Below, piece after piece: positions 36,590-48,726 of a DNA stretch of 64,000 bases. The notes beneath the pieces are model-generated. The model was not told where the DNA came from. It ran no database searches and saw nothing but the letters and a program-made list of their open reading frames with translations. Source of the stretch: Jacaranda mimosifolia (Eukaryota > Streptophyta > Magnoliopsida > Lamiales > Bignoniaceae); the NCBI GenBank assembly GCA_018894105.1, contig CM032125.1, positions 28,381,032 through 28,445,031 of the forward strand, read 5' to 3'. A program made the position numbers and the translations under genes. Position 1 is the stretch's first letter. Every line of letters starts with the position of its first letter.

Positions 36590-39500
36590 CTTCAAGGTTT
36601 TAAATTTAAATTGGGCTATGATGGTTTTTTCACAGTGGATTTTCTGGGCCATAGTAGTGGGCTGACCTTTTTTTGGAAGTCTAAGGAGGATATCACGTTG
36701 TTGGAATTCTCTTGTTCTCATATTAATGCCGAAGTTCAGCTACAGAGATGAGAGTCACTAGCGGTTTACAGGTTTTCATGGTATGCCAAATCGAACTAGA
36801 AAAAGGGATTCATGGGATTTACTCTGAACTCTTGTCTCTAAATCAACTCTGGTGTGGCTTTGTGTTGGAGACTTCAATGATATATTGGCAAATTTAGAGA
36901 AAAAAAAAAAAGAATTCTCAACTGCGTTATTTGATTGAAGGTTCCTGAGATGTAGTATATGATGCAGGTTTAATTGATTTGGGCATGTTGGTTTACCCAT
37001 TCACTTGGGAAAGAGGCAAGGGTAGTGAAAACTGGGTTGAAGAATGAATTGATCATGCCCTCATAACACAAAGTTGGATAAGTGCTTTCGAAAACTATGA
37101 AGTTTTACATATGAAATTTTCCTCATCTGATCATTACCGATATTGAATGATTTATTTAGTCCAGTAGCCTCTTCTGGAGCTTGAAGATTTAAGTTTGAAA
37201 ACTTTTGGTTAAGAGAGAAATGATGCAATCAAATGGCCAAGCATAATTAGGAAAATAGCGGTGGGTTATCTATCCAGGAAAAGATTGAGATATGTGGCCA
37301 GAACTTAGAGAAATGGGCAACAAATTTAAATAATTGTTTGAAAAATTATTTGGCTAGCCTCAAAAAAAGAATGACTTATCTTTAGGTTAAAAGAGATGCC
37401 TCCAGCACTATAGAGTTCTAGGAAACAAAAGCCGAATTGTTTGAAGTACAACACAAAGAAGTTTTCTGGAAACAAAGGGCAAAAGTGTTTTGGCTCAATG
37501 ATGGGGATATGAATTCAAGATTTTTCTACATTGTGGCCAATGATATGCAGAAGAAGAACTCATTTTCTCAACTAAAAGATAGTCAAGGTGACTGGAAGAG
37601 CTAGAATAATGGTTTGGAACATGTTATCACAGAGTTTTTCCATGATTTGTTCTCCACATCAGAGTGTGATGTGGAGCTGATTTTGCGAAATTTATAGAGA
37701 AAGGTCACATATGCACAAAATGACACCCTATTGGTTGAATTCACTCCCCAAGAAGTTAAAAGAGCTTTATGTGAGATGTATCCTAATAAGTTGCCAGGAA
37801 TTGATGGCATGAACCCGAGCTTTTGTCAAAATTTCTGGCCTATTGTGGGAGATGAAATTGTGGCAACATGCTTATCTTATATTAATTCTACATAGTTGTC
37901 TGATGGGTTAAATGAAACAACTATTGTTCTTATACCAAAGAAAAAATGCCCTTCTTATATGACAGATCTTAGGCCAATTTCTCTTTGCAATGTTCTTTAT
38001 AAGATTGTCTCCAAAGTCTTAGCCATAGATTGAAGAAAATCTTGCCCGATATTATATCCGATGAGCAGAGGGCTTTTGTCCTAGGAAGATTGATAACAGA
38101 TAATATTCTTATATCATACAAGGCGATGTACTATCTTAGAAGAAAAAGACAAGGTATGAAAGGATATGTAGCTTTAAAGGCCAAATCAATAAAGCCTATG
38201 ACCGTATAGAGTGGTGTTCCCTGAAGAGTATTATGCTTAAATTGGGCTTTAGCAGGAGATGGGTAGATTTGATGTGCATGTGTTTTAAGTTTGTTTCTTA
38301 TAAAATTGTGAAAGGAAATGTGTTATTAGTCCCCATCGTGCCAAAATGAGGATTGCATCATGGCGATCTACTGTTACTATATTTGTTTATTATCTTTGTT
38401 GGGGGTTTGTCAACAACTTTCATGACATTCACCGATCAAGGAATATTACATGGTATCAGAGTTGTGAGAGGATCCCCTATTATCTCACTTTTTTTTTACA
38501 TATGACAATTTGTTCTTCTTTAGAGCAAACGGTTCAGAAGCCGAGTATGTTGCTAATATTCTACATTTTTATGAATGAGCTTTGGGTCAGGTTATTAACA
38601 AGAAAAATAAAAAATTGTTTTCAATGCCAATGTTAATCTTCAGAAAAAAGAAGAGGTTTGCTTAATACTTGGCATACAAGAGAGTGGTAATTAAGAAACA
38701 TATTTGGGAATACCTACGTTTGTGGCATGAAAGAAAAAAGAAATCTTTGCTTCTATTTGAGAGAAGGCCTGGGAAAGAATTCAAAATGGGAATAACAGAT
38801 GTTTGTCGAGAGTTGGCAAAGAAGTTCTGTTGAAATTTGTTGCTCAGGCTATTCTGAACTTCAGTATGAGTTTATATCTTTTACCAATTGAGTTGTGCAC
38901 AAAACTGGAAAGACTAATGAATGCATTTTGGTGGAACTCGGGATCAAATGAAAGAAGGAGAAATAAGTGGTGTAGTTGGAAGTTCTTGAGTAACCCAAAA
39001 TTGGGTGGGGGTTTTGGCTTTCGCAATGTACATGATTTTAATCTGGCAATGTTAGGAAAATAAGGTTGGAGATTCTCTCAAATCCAAACACCCTGGTTGC
39101 TCATATTTTTAAAGTTAGATACTTCTTCCAAAGCTCTTTACTGGAGGCTTCATTAGGATCAAACCCAGGCTATGTTTGGAGAAGTTTAATGGCTACTTAA
39201 AGTCTACTAAAAGATGGGTGAAAATTATGAGTGGGAGACGGGACTGGAATACGGATTGCTATTGATCTATAGCTCCCTCACGACATAAATCCCTTCATTT
39301 ATTTTATTCTGTCGAAAATTAATACAAAATTGAGAGTAGCTGATCTACTGAACTCCATGGAAAAGAATGAGACTCCCAATTGATAAATGAAATGCTTAAT
39401 AATAGAGATAGGAATCTTATTCTTCATATTCCTATCAGCATAAGAAACAGCAAAGATAATTGGTTTTGGAGTAGAGAGAAAAGCGACAAGTATTCGATCA

Positions 39501-40505
39501 AAAGTGCTTATAGATTTTTTTTAGTTTGATTAATAAGTTGGGCAATCCGGATGAGAGTGAAAATCAGTTTTAGAAGAAGCTTTGGAAGCTATGGTTTGGA
39601 GGTCTGTTTGCTCTTACCTAACAAAAAGACTTGCTGCTGCAGAGACATTTGGATATTAACTCGATTTGCTTCATTTGCAGGTCAGGCTAAGAAACTATCT
39701 TTCATATCATAGTTGAATGTCCCCTGGCCAGAGAAACTTGGACTCGATTAGATTTGGGATTCATTAAAGGGAGTGTGAACTGCTTTGCCAATTGAATTAG
39801 GCTTATCTTTTCATCAATTTCCAACGACCTTTATGAGCTGAGTATAATGATTTGTTGCGGATTAGGGAATAATAGAAATAATTCGATCTGGAAAGGAGAA
39901 GGGCGAACATGAGATGTTGTGATGCAATTTGCTAAGTCATATATAGATCAACAGAAACATGTTAGATTGAAAAAAAAAGTGGCACAAGGAAAAAGTTAGC
40001 AAAGTTCGTCTACTCAAGTTTGGAAAAGGCCGGAACAAGGTTGGATTAAGGTTAATACAGAAGCAACTACATTCGAGAACAAAAACTTGATTGGAGTAGG
40101 CTGGATTGCAAGAGACGACCAAGGTTCTTTCATGGGGGCATGATGTAAGGTTTTCCATGGGATCCTTGATAGTTGCTTGGTTGAATGTTTGGGAGTTTGG
40201 GAAGCTCTCAATTGAATTAAACAAGTTGCTATCCGTTATTGTGTGGTGGAGTCAAATTCAAAGGAATTAGTTCAAGCTATAAATAGTTAGGAGTATTTCT
40301 CTTCCACCCTTAGGCTCATTGTTGAGGATTGTAGATGTCTTAAGGAAGGTTTAAATCGCCTCCAAGTTTCTTTTGTTAGGATATCGGCAAACACAGTAGC
40401 TCATGCTATTGCTAGGGCGTCTAGTTCTATGACTGATCACTGGGTTTGGATTTGTAATCCTCCCTCATTCACTGAAGTTTTTGTAATGATCTTTATTAAG
40501 GATTA
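36590..40505 (+). mobile_element. Full-length, decayed LINE (L1-type non-LTR retrotransposon)
   Basis: Domains in order on the plus strand: endonuclease about 36600-37170 (WKSKEDITLLEFS-type block, CVGDFNDIL near 36865, IDHALIT near 37045-37075); reverse transcriptase about 37700-38640 ([57 protein letters not shown]); thumb and linker region 38700-39060 (LGIPTF-type and VGKEVLLKFVAQAI); zinc-binding RT tail 39560-39790 (Cys-x2-Cys, HIIVECP); RNase H 40020-40480 (GWIKVNTEA). Many stops and shifts. The catalytic box that should read FADD is altered to FTYDN near 38495-38512. The ends are approximate. Confidence 0.88.
38803..39063 (+). pseudogene. LINE reverse-transcriptase C-terminal fragment
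   Basis: The longest open piece of the LINE: CLSRVGKEVLLKFVAQAI, FWWNSG and WCSWKFLSNPKLGGGFGFRN, blocks that follow the RT catalytic core in plant L1-type elements. It ends at a stop where the family reads on. Confidence 0.85.
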
Positions 40506-42379
40506 AGAATCTTTTTTTTTTCTTTTTTAAAAAAGAAGTAAAGAGAATGAGGATGTATAGTGGGATCTTAGCTTTTTGAGAATATAGAAGATCTCTATTG
40601 GAAGGTAATTGAGATTGAAAAAATATGTAAACGAATACAAGCCCTATGAACTATATGTAGGACATAAAAATACATTTTGATTTTCAATCCAACTAACAAG
40701 GTTGAGATACCACATAATCTTCATGGTACTCAAATTCAATTGAAGAGGCAAGAGAAAATCTTTATCTATATAGGTGTTGGTTATGTTGTGCAAAATAAAT
40801 TATGCAAACAATTACGTAAGTGCACATATCGCAACAAGTAATAAAGTGATGAGAAAAGTGTCGATTCCACAAGTAATTAAATTATTTGCTACTAATTACT
40901 AATTTATCACACACTTGTTTTATTCAAACAAGAATCAATTATATAGGAATTAAAACTAAACTAATGAAAATAAGAAAAAGTGTACTGATTAAGATTTATA
41001 CCAGGATATAGAAGCCCTGAATTATGATTTCATCAATCGAATAAGTTGATTTCATAATTTTCTTCCTATAAAATTAATAACAGGTTATTAGTCTTGAGTC
41101 TTATGTAATTACAGGGCTCTTCCGAGTTACCCGCAATCAAATCCCTAATTGATTCAATTTACTATATTCCTATGTGAATTAAATAAAGTATGGATAAGGT
41201 TACACCACTCAACTAACTTCCTAGGGCAAGCAGATATATTCCTATCCTACTCATAAATTAATTAATTCATCAATTTGAACAATTAATCCTAAAGTCTTCT
41301 ATTGTCAATCAATCCCTAGATTCTCTTCTCCAAGACTAATCTAGAGTTTAAAGATGCACTTAACTGTTAATCAGACAATCAAATAGAAAAAGTACACAAT
41401 AGAAGAAATAACCTTAAGCGCTACTAATTCCATGGAAGAAAATCATGCACCAATTTATTCAAAAGAATCCATCATAATCCTAGAGTAATGAATTAGTTCA
41501 TGATTGAATTGTCAAACAAAACATGAATAAAACGAAACATTGTTTCAAATCCAGGATTAAAAACAAAATCAAAAGGAGAAGAAGAAACTCTACTCCTAGA
41601 CAAATCTGATCTCCACTTTGTCCTCCTCCGAATCCCGAATTCTCGCGATACTTCTAATATTCAAAATAGCAAATCCAAATCTAGTTTGAACTTATATGTT
41701 TGAAAGGCCTATTTATAAGTGATTAAAAAAATCTTCTAATTAGAATAGAACTCGAATAAATAAAAAGACTCTTCTGCCCATCTTTGATTGGATCATGAGG
41801 TGTCATCCCATCAGCATTCCCACCAACTTGTGTCAATTTTTCCCCTTTTTGTAAATTCTCCACTTGTATTCCTGCAATTCCAAATTTTCATCAATTAGCA
41901 AGGAAATAATAATTTTTAAGCTAGAAAATTATTTGTTAAGTCCTAAATATAATATCAAAATTAATACTAGTAGGAACTTAACAATAGGATAAACAAATGA
42001 TGTCAAAAAATTTTACAAGACAGTGAAATTACCTTGGGATTTGCTAAAAAAAATAGCTCAAATGTCTAGCTTCAAATTTCCCTCGATGGAGGAATAACAA
42101 TGACAAGAGATGGTTTGGTTCAAAATACTCCAAATTTTTATGTACTATCATGAACAAGTAAGCCACAATTGATGATTGAAAATAATTTTCTCTTACCTAA
42201 ATATTAGATTAGGTATTAGTTTTCATAATCAAAAAAATGTTAATGAATAATGAAACATCAATGACTTATTCTGGTATACAACATCAAATCATAACTGAAA
42301 TAAAATAAAATTGAGCATATTATAATGAACTTGTTTTCCATCTGATTTTAAGTTATCCAATATAGTTTTGATTTTATAA
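40506..42379. other. Intergenic DNA, possible non-coding retroelement remnant
   Basis: No gene is seen. The stretch around 40790-41900 (GTCGATTCCACAAG, TTCCTATGTGAATT, many short C/T-rich blocks) resembles the non-coding spacers of large LTR retrotransposons, but no LTR ends or coding domains support that. Confidence 0.3.
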
Positions 42380-43260
42380 TAACAATATGTTGACCACGAG
42401 TCATGATTATTTAATGACTATTGATTATAAGTTGCGAGGACAGTTTGTTCATTATAAATCCTTATATCATAATGACTTGTCCCATTACAAATCGTTATTA
42501 CCTAATTATAGTTTGTCTCTATTATAGACCATGATGATTTGAAGACAACTTCATTAGAAGTTGTAGTTGCAGCTTGTTCTCTACAGTTGTTGATGACTTA
42601 ATAATAATTTGTCATTGAATATGAGCAAATGTTTCTTTTTTGAGCTCAATGATTATGGGCAGATTCCTTAATATATATACACACTATTTATGAGCCAATT
42701 TCGTATATCTCATTATTGTTGGGCAAAGATTTCCTTTTTGACCCCATCGCTTAAGAATTAGAATACAAGAAAAAAATCACTGATTATAAGCGAATTTATG
42801 CATGAGGACCTTAATGTTAAGCGAATGTTTCATACTTGAATTCATTAACTAAAAGTAGATTTCATATATGAACTTATTGATTATTTTATCTAATCTCATT
42901 GATTATGAGTAAATATATATATATATATGTATATTACTTGGACTCGTTAATCATGGCAAGAGTTTCCTATTAGTGCTATAGTAAAAAGAATGAGATTCTA
43001 AATTATGGTCATCACAATAGTTCCTTCTAGACTCATTGATTATGAGGGAATTTTTTATCCGATAATAAATAATTTTTTTATTGGGACTCACTGATTATAA
43101 GTAAATTTTCTATTTAAGTTTATTAACCACAAGTGGAATTTTTACCATGCTCATTGATTGTGGGTCAATTTCCTTAATTGGCTTACAGCTTATGGGCTTG
43201 AATTTAAGAATTGTTCGTTGATTGATTTGATATAAAATTCATGAATTATGAGATATTTTC
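42380..43260 (+). repeat. Degenerate minisatellite 2, unit about 45-60 bp
   Basis: Diverged repeats of a unit close to GGACTCATTGATTATGAGTA followed by AATTTTCTA. Clear copies lie near 42645, 42778, 42885, 42950, 43030, 43086 and 43155. It contains no coding sequence. Together with 35935-36545 it brackets the LINE. Confidence 0.7.
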
Positions 43261-44467
43261 TAATTGAGTTAATCTAATCTAATATATATATATATATATA
43301 TGGGGCTTGTTTAATTGCTTGGTAGAATTGTGCATGATAGATATTTAATTCGGTATAATTGAATATTTGGTTGGTATAACTAAAGCCCTTGATTAATAGA
43401 AAGCCCAATATCTTATCCTAAAATATTGGGATTATGTACCACACCATATTGGTGTGATTGATAATTCTGAGATTAAAAGCATTGGGATTAGTATATAAAA
43501 TAATGAAATTTATCCTTGCTATTTTTTATAGATTGTCTTTTTCTTTTTCTTTTTTATAAACTTATATATTTTCACATATAGAAAGACGTGATATTTAAAT
43601 AAATGACATAATTAATAAATATGTATATATCACTAAAACTTGATTTATATAATTAATTTTTTAAGAAAAGACTAAATTATTTGCTGAATAAAATTTATTT
43701 TTATATGATCTTTTTATGCAATATTTAACTAATTTTTTTTATATAAACTATTTCTTCTATGATAGTAAAATTTCATAACTAATTTTTTTATAAATTAAAA
43801 AAATGAATGATATTTTTTTTCAAATATAAATATAAATTTAATTTTTGCAAAATGACAAACTAATATCCATAAGCATATCAAACATAAAATAGTTTAGTTT
43901 GTGAAATAAATGAAAGATTTTATAAAAAAAATTTAAAGTTGATTATTTTTTGAAAATACAAATCAACTCTCTTTTAGGTAATAATAAATTATAAACTATT
44001 GAGAAAATAAAAATAGAGAATTAAGAACTACATAACAACATATATTTAAACTCTTTTAGTAAAGATAATCGACTTATTAAAAAAAGATGGAGGATAAAAT
44101 TGATATTTCATACATTTATCATTAGTTACAATTCTAAACATTCAAACATCTTATTGCATTAAGATTAGGATATCCGAACTAATAATTCAAACAAGCAACA
44201 AAATATTAGATGATAATGATATATTTTCTAGATAATGAATTCTACATTTATCAATCACATCCACCCAAAAATAAAAAGGATAGTTTAAATTAATGGACAG
44301 AATGAAGGTTTCACCATAAGGGGAAAAAAAAAACCAAAAAAAAAAGCTTGGATACCAATTTATTAATCTTCCTAATTTATCCTTTAAAATATCCTTAACA
44401 TATTATTTAATAAGGCCACAAATGTAATTTTATTGAAACCCACCAGCCCACAATTTGAAAACTCCTA
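43261..44467. other. AT-rich spacer, possible diverged DNA transposon
   Basis: A TA run lies at 43281-43301. GGGCTTGTTTAATTGC at about 43303 and AATTCAAACAAGCAAC at about 44184-44199 form a weak inverted pair, so 43303-44199 might be an old element. No gene is seen. Confidence 0.35.
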
Positions 44468-44937
44468 GGCTTTGTTTGCTTTTTTTGTGAATTGCAGCAT
44501 TTTGTCAAAAAAAATTGCCAAAATGATTTTTGGAAAGTAAGGTTGGGGAATGTGATGGTTGTTTGTTTGTGTTTTAGATGGTAGGTAGAGAATGAATTGA
44601 GAGAAAATTATTAATTTATTTGTATTTTGAGAGGGGACAAGATGTCACATTAATTATTTTTTGGTTGGGTTGGTGGGGTGAAATTAATATTTTAAAAGTA
44701 TTTATATATATGTACATATAGATTGAATGAGTAGTAGTATGTGTGTATATATATAATATGAAGCAGACAAGTTATGACAAATTGTATAATATTGGGGAAT
44801 GTATTAAAATGTGAATAGTAAAGATATTTTGGGAAATGAATTTTATATTTTGGGAGTGGGGTTGGGGAATGTGTATTATTTGTTTGTTTAAATTTTGGGA
44901 GTTAAAAAATGTATAGGGAATTTGTAAACAAACAAGC
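44468..44937. mobile_element. MITE copy 2, inverted relative to 14001-14454
   Basis: The ends are GGCTTTGTTTGC and GTAAACAAACAAGCC. CCTA occurs on both sides, fitting a 3-4 bp duplication. Internal blocks such as GGTTGGGGAATGTGATGG and GTTTTAGATGGTAGGTAGAG match the reverse complement of copy 1, so the two belong to one family. Confidence 0.7.
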
Positions 44938-45239
44938 CCCTAATTCCTTCATCCTTCCACATTGCAGTCATTTGCATTTTGAACTCAATCCCAACCAAAC
45001 TCTATTGCAAACAGACAATTTATATCTAATCGGCCTCCACTCTATTTCTTGATGGTTTGTCTTTTTCTTTTTCTTTTTTCCATTAGGTGTTCATTCTTGG
45101 TATGCTTCTTCATTCTTTTTTCTTTTCTTTCTTTCTTTTATTTTTTTTCTTTTTACAAAACAATCAAAGTGGCTAGAATAAACTAAATGTTACCATTAGT
45201 TATTATATCCTCAACCCTTTTTGCAGTCACATTCCCTAC

Positions 45240-45530
45240 AAATTCAGTGGTGAAATGGCAAGAGAATGCGGGGAGTGAACAGAGGATATTCATTGGAGCA
45301 GTCGAAGATCCTATGGGGGCAATGGGTAGGCCTATAGGTGAATTCGAGTGAGGCAAGTGTTTGAAGCTGGATAGAGAGCCTTCTCCACCTGATTCCGATC
45401 CAATTAGGATGTTGGATTTGATCTCAGGTAGCCCTTTTGATCAACAACAATCGATTGATCCTCTAGAAATTTGGACTTCGGAGATGAAAATTATGGAGAA
45501 AATGAAGAGATGAAATGGGGCGAGGGGGAG
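45240..45530 (+). other. Possible orphan exon remnant of unknown origin
   Basis: A short island of balanced base composition between TA-rich transposons. It begins after a TTTTTGCAG acceptor-like site and has codon-like content (for example LDREPSPPDSDPIRMLDLISG, SPFDQQQSIDPLEIW), with one stop at about 45351. I recognise no family. It could be a captured gene fragment or chance. Confidence 0.3.
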
Positions 45531-45728
45531 GCGTTGGGAGGAAATGGTGTTTATGCTTTCCATCACTGCAAATCTATGTACGGAGTAATCATTTATGAAT
45601 AATAATTTTTATAAAGAACATGAATTCTGAAGGAAAATATCCTAATTTCGAGATATGTTTTATAAAATTGATTTAGTAAAGAGACATTTTAGTTTGAGTT
45701 TTTCCAAATTCAGAAAGAAATATAGGTA

Positions 45729-46198
45729 ATGCTTGGTTAGATTTTATATTTTCTAGATTACGTGTTTTGGAAGAATGAATTTTGAGAGTGGGGCTGGGAA
45801 ATGTGAAATTTGTGTTAGGAAATGTGATGTATGTTTGTTTATATTTTGGGGAATAGTTAGAAAATTATTTTGGAGAATTTTTGTATGTCTATTTATGTTT
45901 TGAGGGGAGACAATTTTTACTGTAACAGTCAAATCAATATTTTTTTGTTGAATTTTTGGAGTGAAAAATATAATTGAGTAATATTTTCTATTGTAAAAAT
46001 AATAATAAAATATATAATATGTATATGTATGCAAATGTGATGACTGGATATGACTTTTTAATTATAAAAATAATGATAAAATATTATAATATGTATATGT
46101 ATGAGGATTGATATTTAGCGTTTTGGCAAAAAATCAACCCACATGTTTGGTTATATTCTGCCAAAATGAATTTATTTTGGCAAAATGTAACCAAACAT
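45729..46198. mobile_element. MITE with ATGYTTGGTTASATTTT ends
   Basis: The left end ATGCTTGGTTAGATTTT and the right end AAAATGTAACCAAACAT are inverted with two mismatches in 17. Interior words such as GTTTATATTTTGGGGAATAG resemble the family at 44468-44937, so it may be a diverged relative. A 33-bp AATAATAATATGTATATGTATG-type block is repeated near 46000 and 46075. Confidence 0.6.
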
Positions 46199-46429
46199 AG
46201 TCATAGTGTTCTAAATTGACATCATTTTTGGATTCTAAGAAAAGGTTTTTGCAGTTGATTTCATGAAATCTGAAGAAAAGGCTAACATATTGAATTTGTT
46301 TTTCCATTTTTATTCTTTCCATGTGTGTAATCATTCTGTAGGTGCATTTATCAGCCTCTTTGTATAGTTGAATTAATTACATTTATACATTTGCCTTAGC
46401 AATGGTTGGCTCATCCCAGGATTTACTTT

Positions 46430-46865
46430 TATTCTTGCCGCCATATTCAAGTTTCTTATTCTCCTTCAATTCATGGTGCTTACATTGATTTGTGGTTTTG
46501 GTTGAAAGAAAATTGATATGTGTAGAGTCTTTTACTTGATGGTCTTTTTATCTATTTGCAAAGGTCCAACACTTCGCCTGGCGTATGGTTAGATCTTTTC
46601 TCCCCACGAACTTATCATTCACGCGTAAATATTTATCGTCTAATTCTTACTATGACATTTGTGATAATGTGGACGAGGATATCTTTCATTGCTTTTGGTA
46701 TTGCCATTTTGCCCGTCAAGTGTGGGCTTTGTCTAACTTGTCTATCTCTTCATTATCTCCTTTGGTTTCTAATGTTTTAGGCTAGTTCAAGCAATTGTAT
46801 GCAAATTTACATGCTGAGTCATTCTTGTATTTCCTGGTTATTTGTTGGGGTTTATGGTTCAAGAG
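46430..46865 (+). mobile_element. Fragment of a second LINE (zinc-binding RT tail)
   Basis: Translation from about 46558 gives VQHFAWRMVRSFLPT, then CDNVDEDIFHCFWYCHFARQVW, the zf-RVT region that follows the reverse transcriptase in plant LINEs. No other LINE domain is nearby. It stops where the gypsy fragment begins. Confidence 0.75.
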
Positions 46866-47400
46866 AAATTTTACAAATTCGCAATTTCAACAGAGACCAC
46901 CAAGGGACACTCAGCTTATTTTCGGCCCTGTGATTTTCGATGTGGGAGAGATCCACCTCAGAAAAAGAAATTAGCTCTACACTGGTCGATAGTTGAAAAA
47001 TGGTTACGTTACGACCGAAGTGTATTTGGTCGATTCCAGCCTGTGCTGGTGCTGCCTCCTGGCTGACTTTGAGGGCCCCCTAGTTGGCCCTTTTGTGAAG
47101 GTGTCGATTACTCCCCTAATAGGTGGGCGGGGATCGTCGGCAGATTTTTTTCCTTTAGCATCTTTCTTCAGGCTAACCGAATTTTCTCTATGGGGAGTCT
47201 GATCGGTTACGCTTGTTTCTTGTCGGACTCTCTCATTAACAATTTTTTTCAAATGGCCTTGTCGAATTAGCCTCTCGATCTCATCATAGAGGTTGAAACA
47301 GCCCTCCGTGTCATGGCCCTTCTGTCGATGGAAATGGTAATATTTTTTGGACCTCTTAATGGCTTCTGTTTCGGTTAATTTTCTGGGCTTCTTGAGGAGG
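46866..47400 (-). pseudogene. Gypsy gag C-terminus and start of protease
   Basis: About 47220-47345 reads YYHFHRQKGHDTEGCFNLYDEIERLI, the modified zinc-finger and linker typical of plant Ty3/gypsy gag. 47004-47252 continues to a GVIDTFTKGPTRG block that normally opens the protease region. Up to about 46870 a decayed HIENHRAENKL...VSVEIANL segment follows; the catalytic D(T/N)GSS is not reached. Confidence 0.8.
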
Positions 47401-47537
47401 TTGTCATGTTAAATGGCAAACAACACCTCATTTCTTGAAGCATTGGGTCGATGTAGTCATGGAATTGCCTAATAGGAGATCGATGTCTATCCTTGTGTTG
47501 GCGGTCATCTTTCTCTTTGAGATTTTTCTTGTTGGTC

Positions 47538-48149
47538 TCAGGACTTAAGCATGTTCATGTCTTCCTGAGTCATGTACCTCTCAATGAGATTGAGTAGCTC
47601 CTCCATCAAGTTGGGCCACTCTCTGACCAAAGTGTTGGCGCACTCCTTGTGTTGAAGGCCCAGTAAGAGCACATCAATCAAAAACTCGATTCGCGGACTG
47701 TCGATCTTCAAGACTTCAATATTAAACCTGGTGAAGAAATCGCGAAGGGACTCTCCCTTATTATGTTTGACTGTGCGCATGAGGGTATGGGGAAGTTTCG
47801 CCTTTTTTTGACTAGCAAATTGGTGTAAGAACTTGTCGCACAACTGGTCATACGAATAAATCGACTTCGGTTCTAGCTTCACAAACCAGTAGAGCGCGAT
47901 GCCCCAGAAGGTAGTCACCAGCATCTTTGCATGGATGTACTCGTTATGTCCATGCAATTGCATCATGTGTTCGAACTGGATGAGGTACTTGTTTGGATCC
48001 ATCGAGCTGTCACATCTGGGCAACTCGATCAGGACTTTGGCGTCAACGATATTCTCATCGATGATCTCTTGTATGAACGGTGACTCCCTTTCACAACAAG
48101 AATGGGGAGCGCCTTCATAATAGGAATTTCTATTGGTGTTCTTCTTCAA
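47538..48149 (-). pseudogene. Gypsy gag capsid domain
   Basis: A 203-residue open frame with the retrotransposon gag fold signature: ELPRCDSSMDPNKYLIQFE, ALYWFVKLEPKSIYSYDQLCDKFLHQF, and SLRDFFTRFNIEVLKI. It forms the particle in active elements. The frame is open here, but upstream (48205-48683) and downstream parts carry stops. Confidence 0.88.
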
Positions 48150-48204
48150 AATTTGTTCGAGTGTTCAATTGCTGCACCTAATAGGAAACCTCTTCCCATT
48201 CCTC

Positions 48205-48683
48205 TCAATCAGCCTGGGTTAGGTTCCTATTTATCTGGGGTCTCGCGCGTTTGACCTTATCTTGCTGTGGGGCTTGAAGGGGTCGAACACTGTGGTCTAC
48301 TAAGTCTGCAACTTCTTCTCGAGGGTTATGTCGAACTTTTTCTCTTAGAAATTGCCTAAGACTATCTTCACATCGAGTCGGTAGTGGCTTGGTTTTTAGA
48401 CGACCCCTCTCATCTTTAGTAGGCCTTTCTTCGCGCAAAGTAGGCTGGGGAGTAGCATTAGCTGCTGGTCTAGGCTAAGTGTTGTGTCGATTCAGGGCAG
48501 CCGAAAGTTGAGCAGATATCTGTTCACTTATCAACTGCATCAATTGAGGCATGGTCAAGGTGACCACTTGTTCAGGCTGGGTGCTGGGTCCTCTTAAATT
48601 TGATTTTTGCTGAGGTCGAGAAGGGGGGTTAATGATCTTTTGCTCTTTCCTCTCTCCGAAGCGACTCGCCTAGTGTTAACCAT
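48205..48683 (-). pseudogene. Gypsy gag N-terminus, broken by stops
   Basis: Starts MVNTRRVASERG at 48683, 29 nt after the primer site, continues as a charged, Pro/Arg-rich region, and has stops near 48590 and 48205. Confidence 0.7.
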
Positions 48684-48726
48684 TTTCTCAATTGTGAACT
48701 CAAGGCTTTCTACAAATGGCACCAAA

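Noticed and set aside
42380..43260. Spaced similar words considered as a CRISPR-like array
   Set aside because: Plant nuclear DNA, and the repeats are diverged rather than identical; a decayed minisatellite explains them better.
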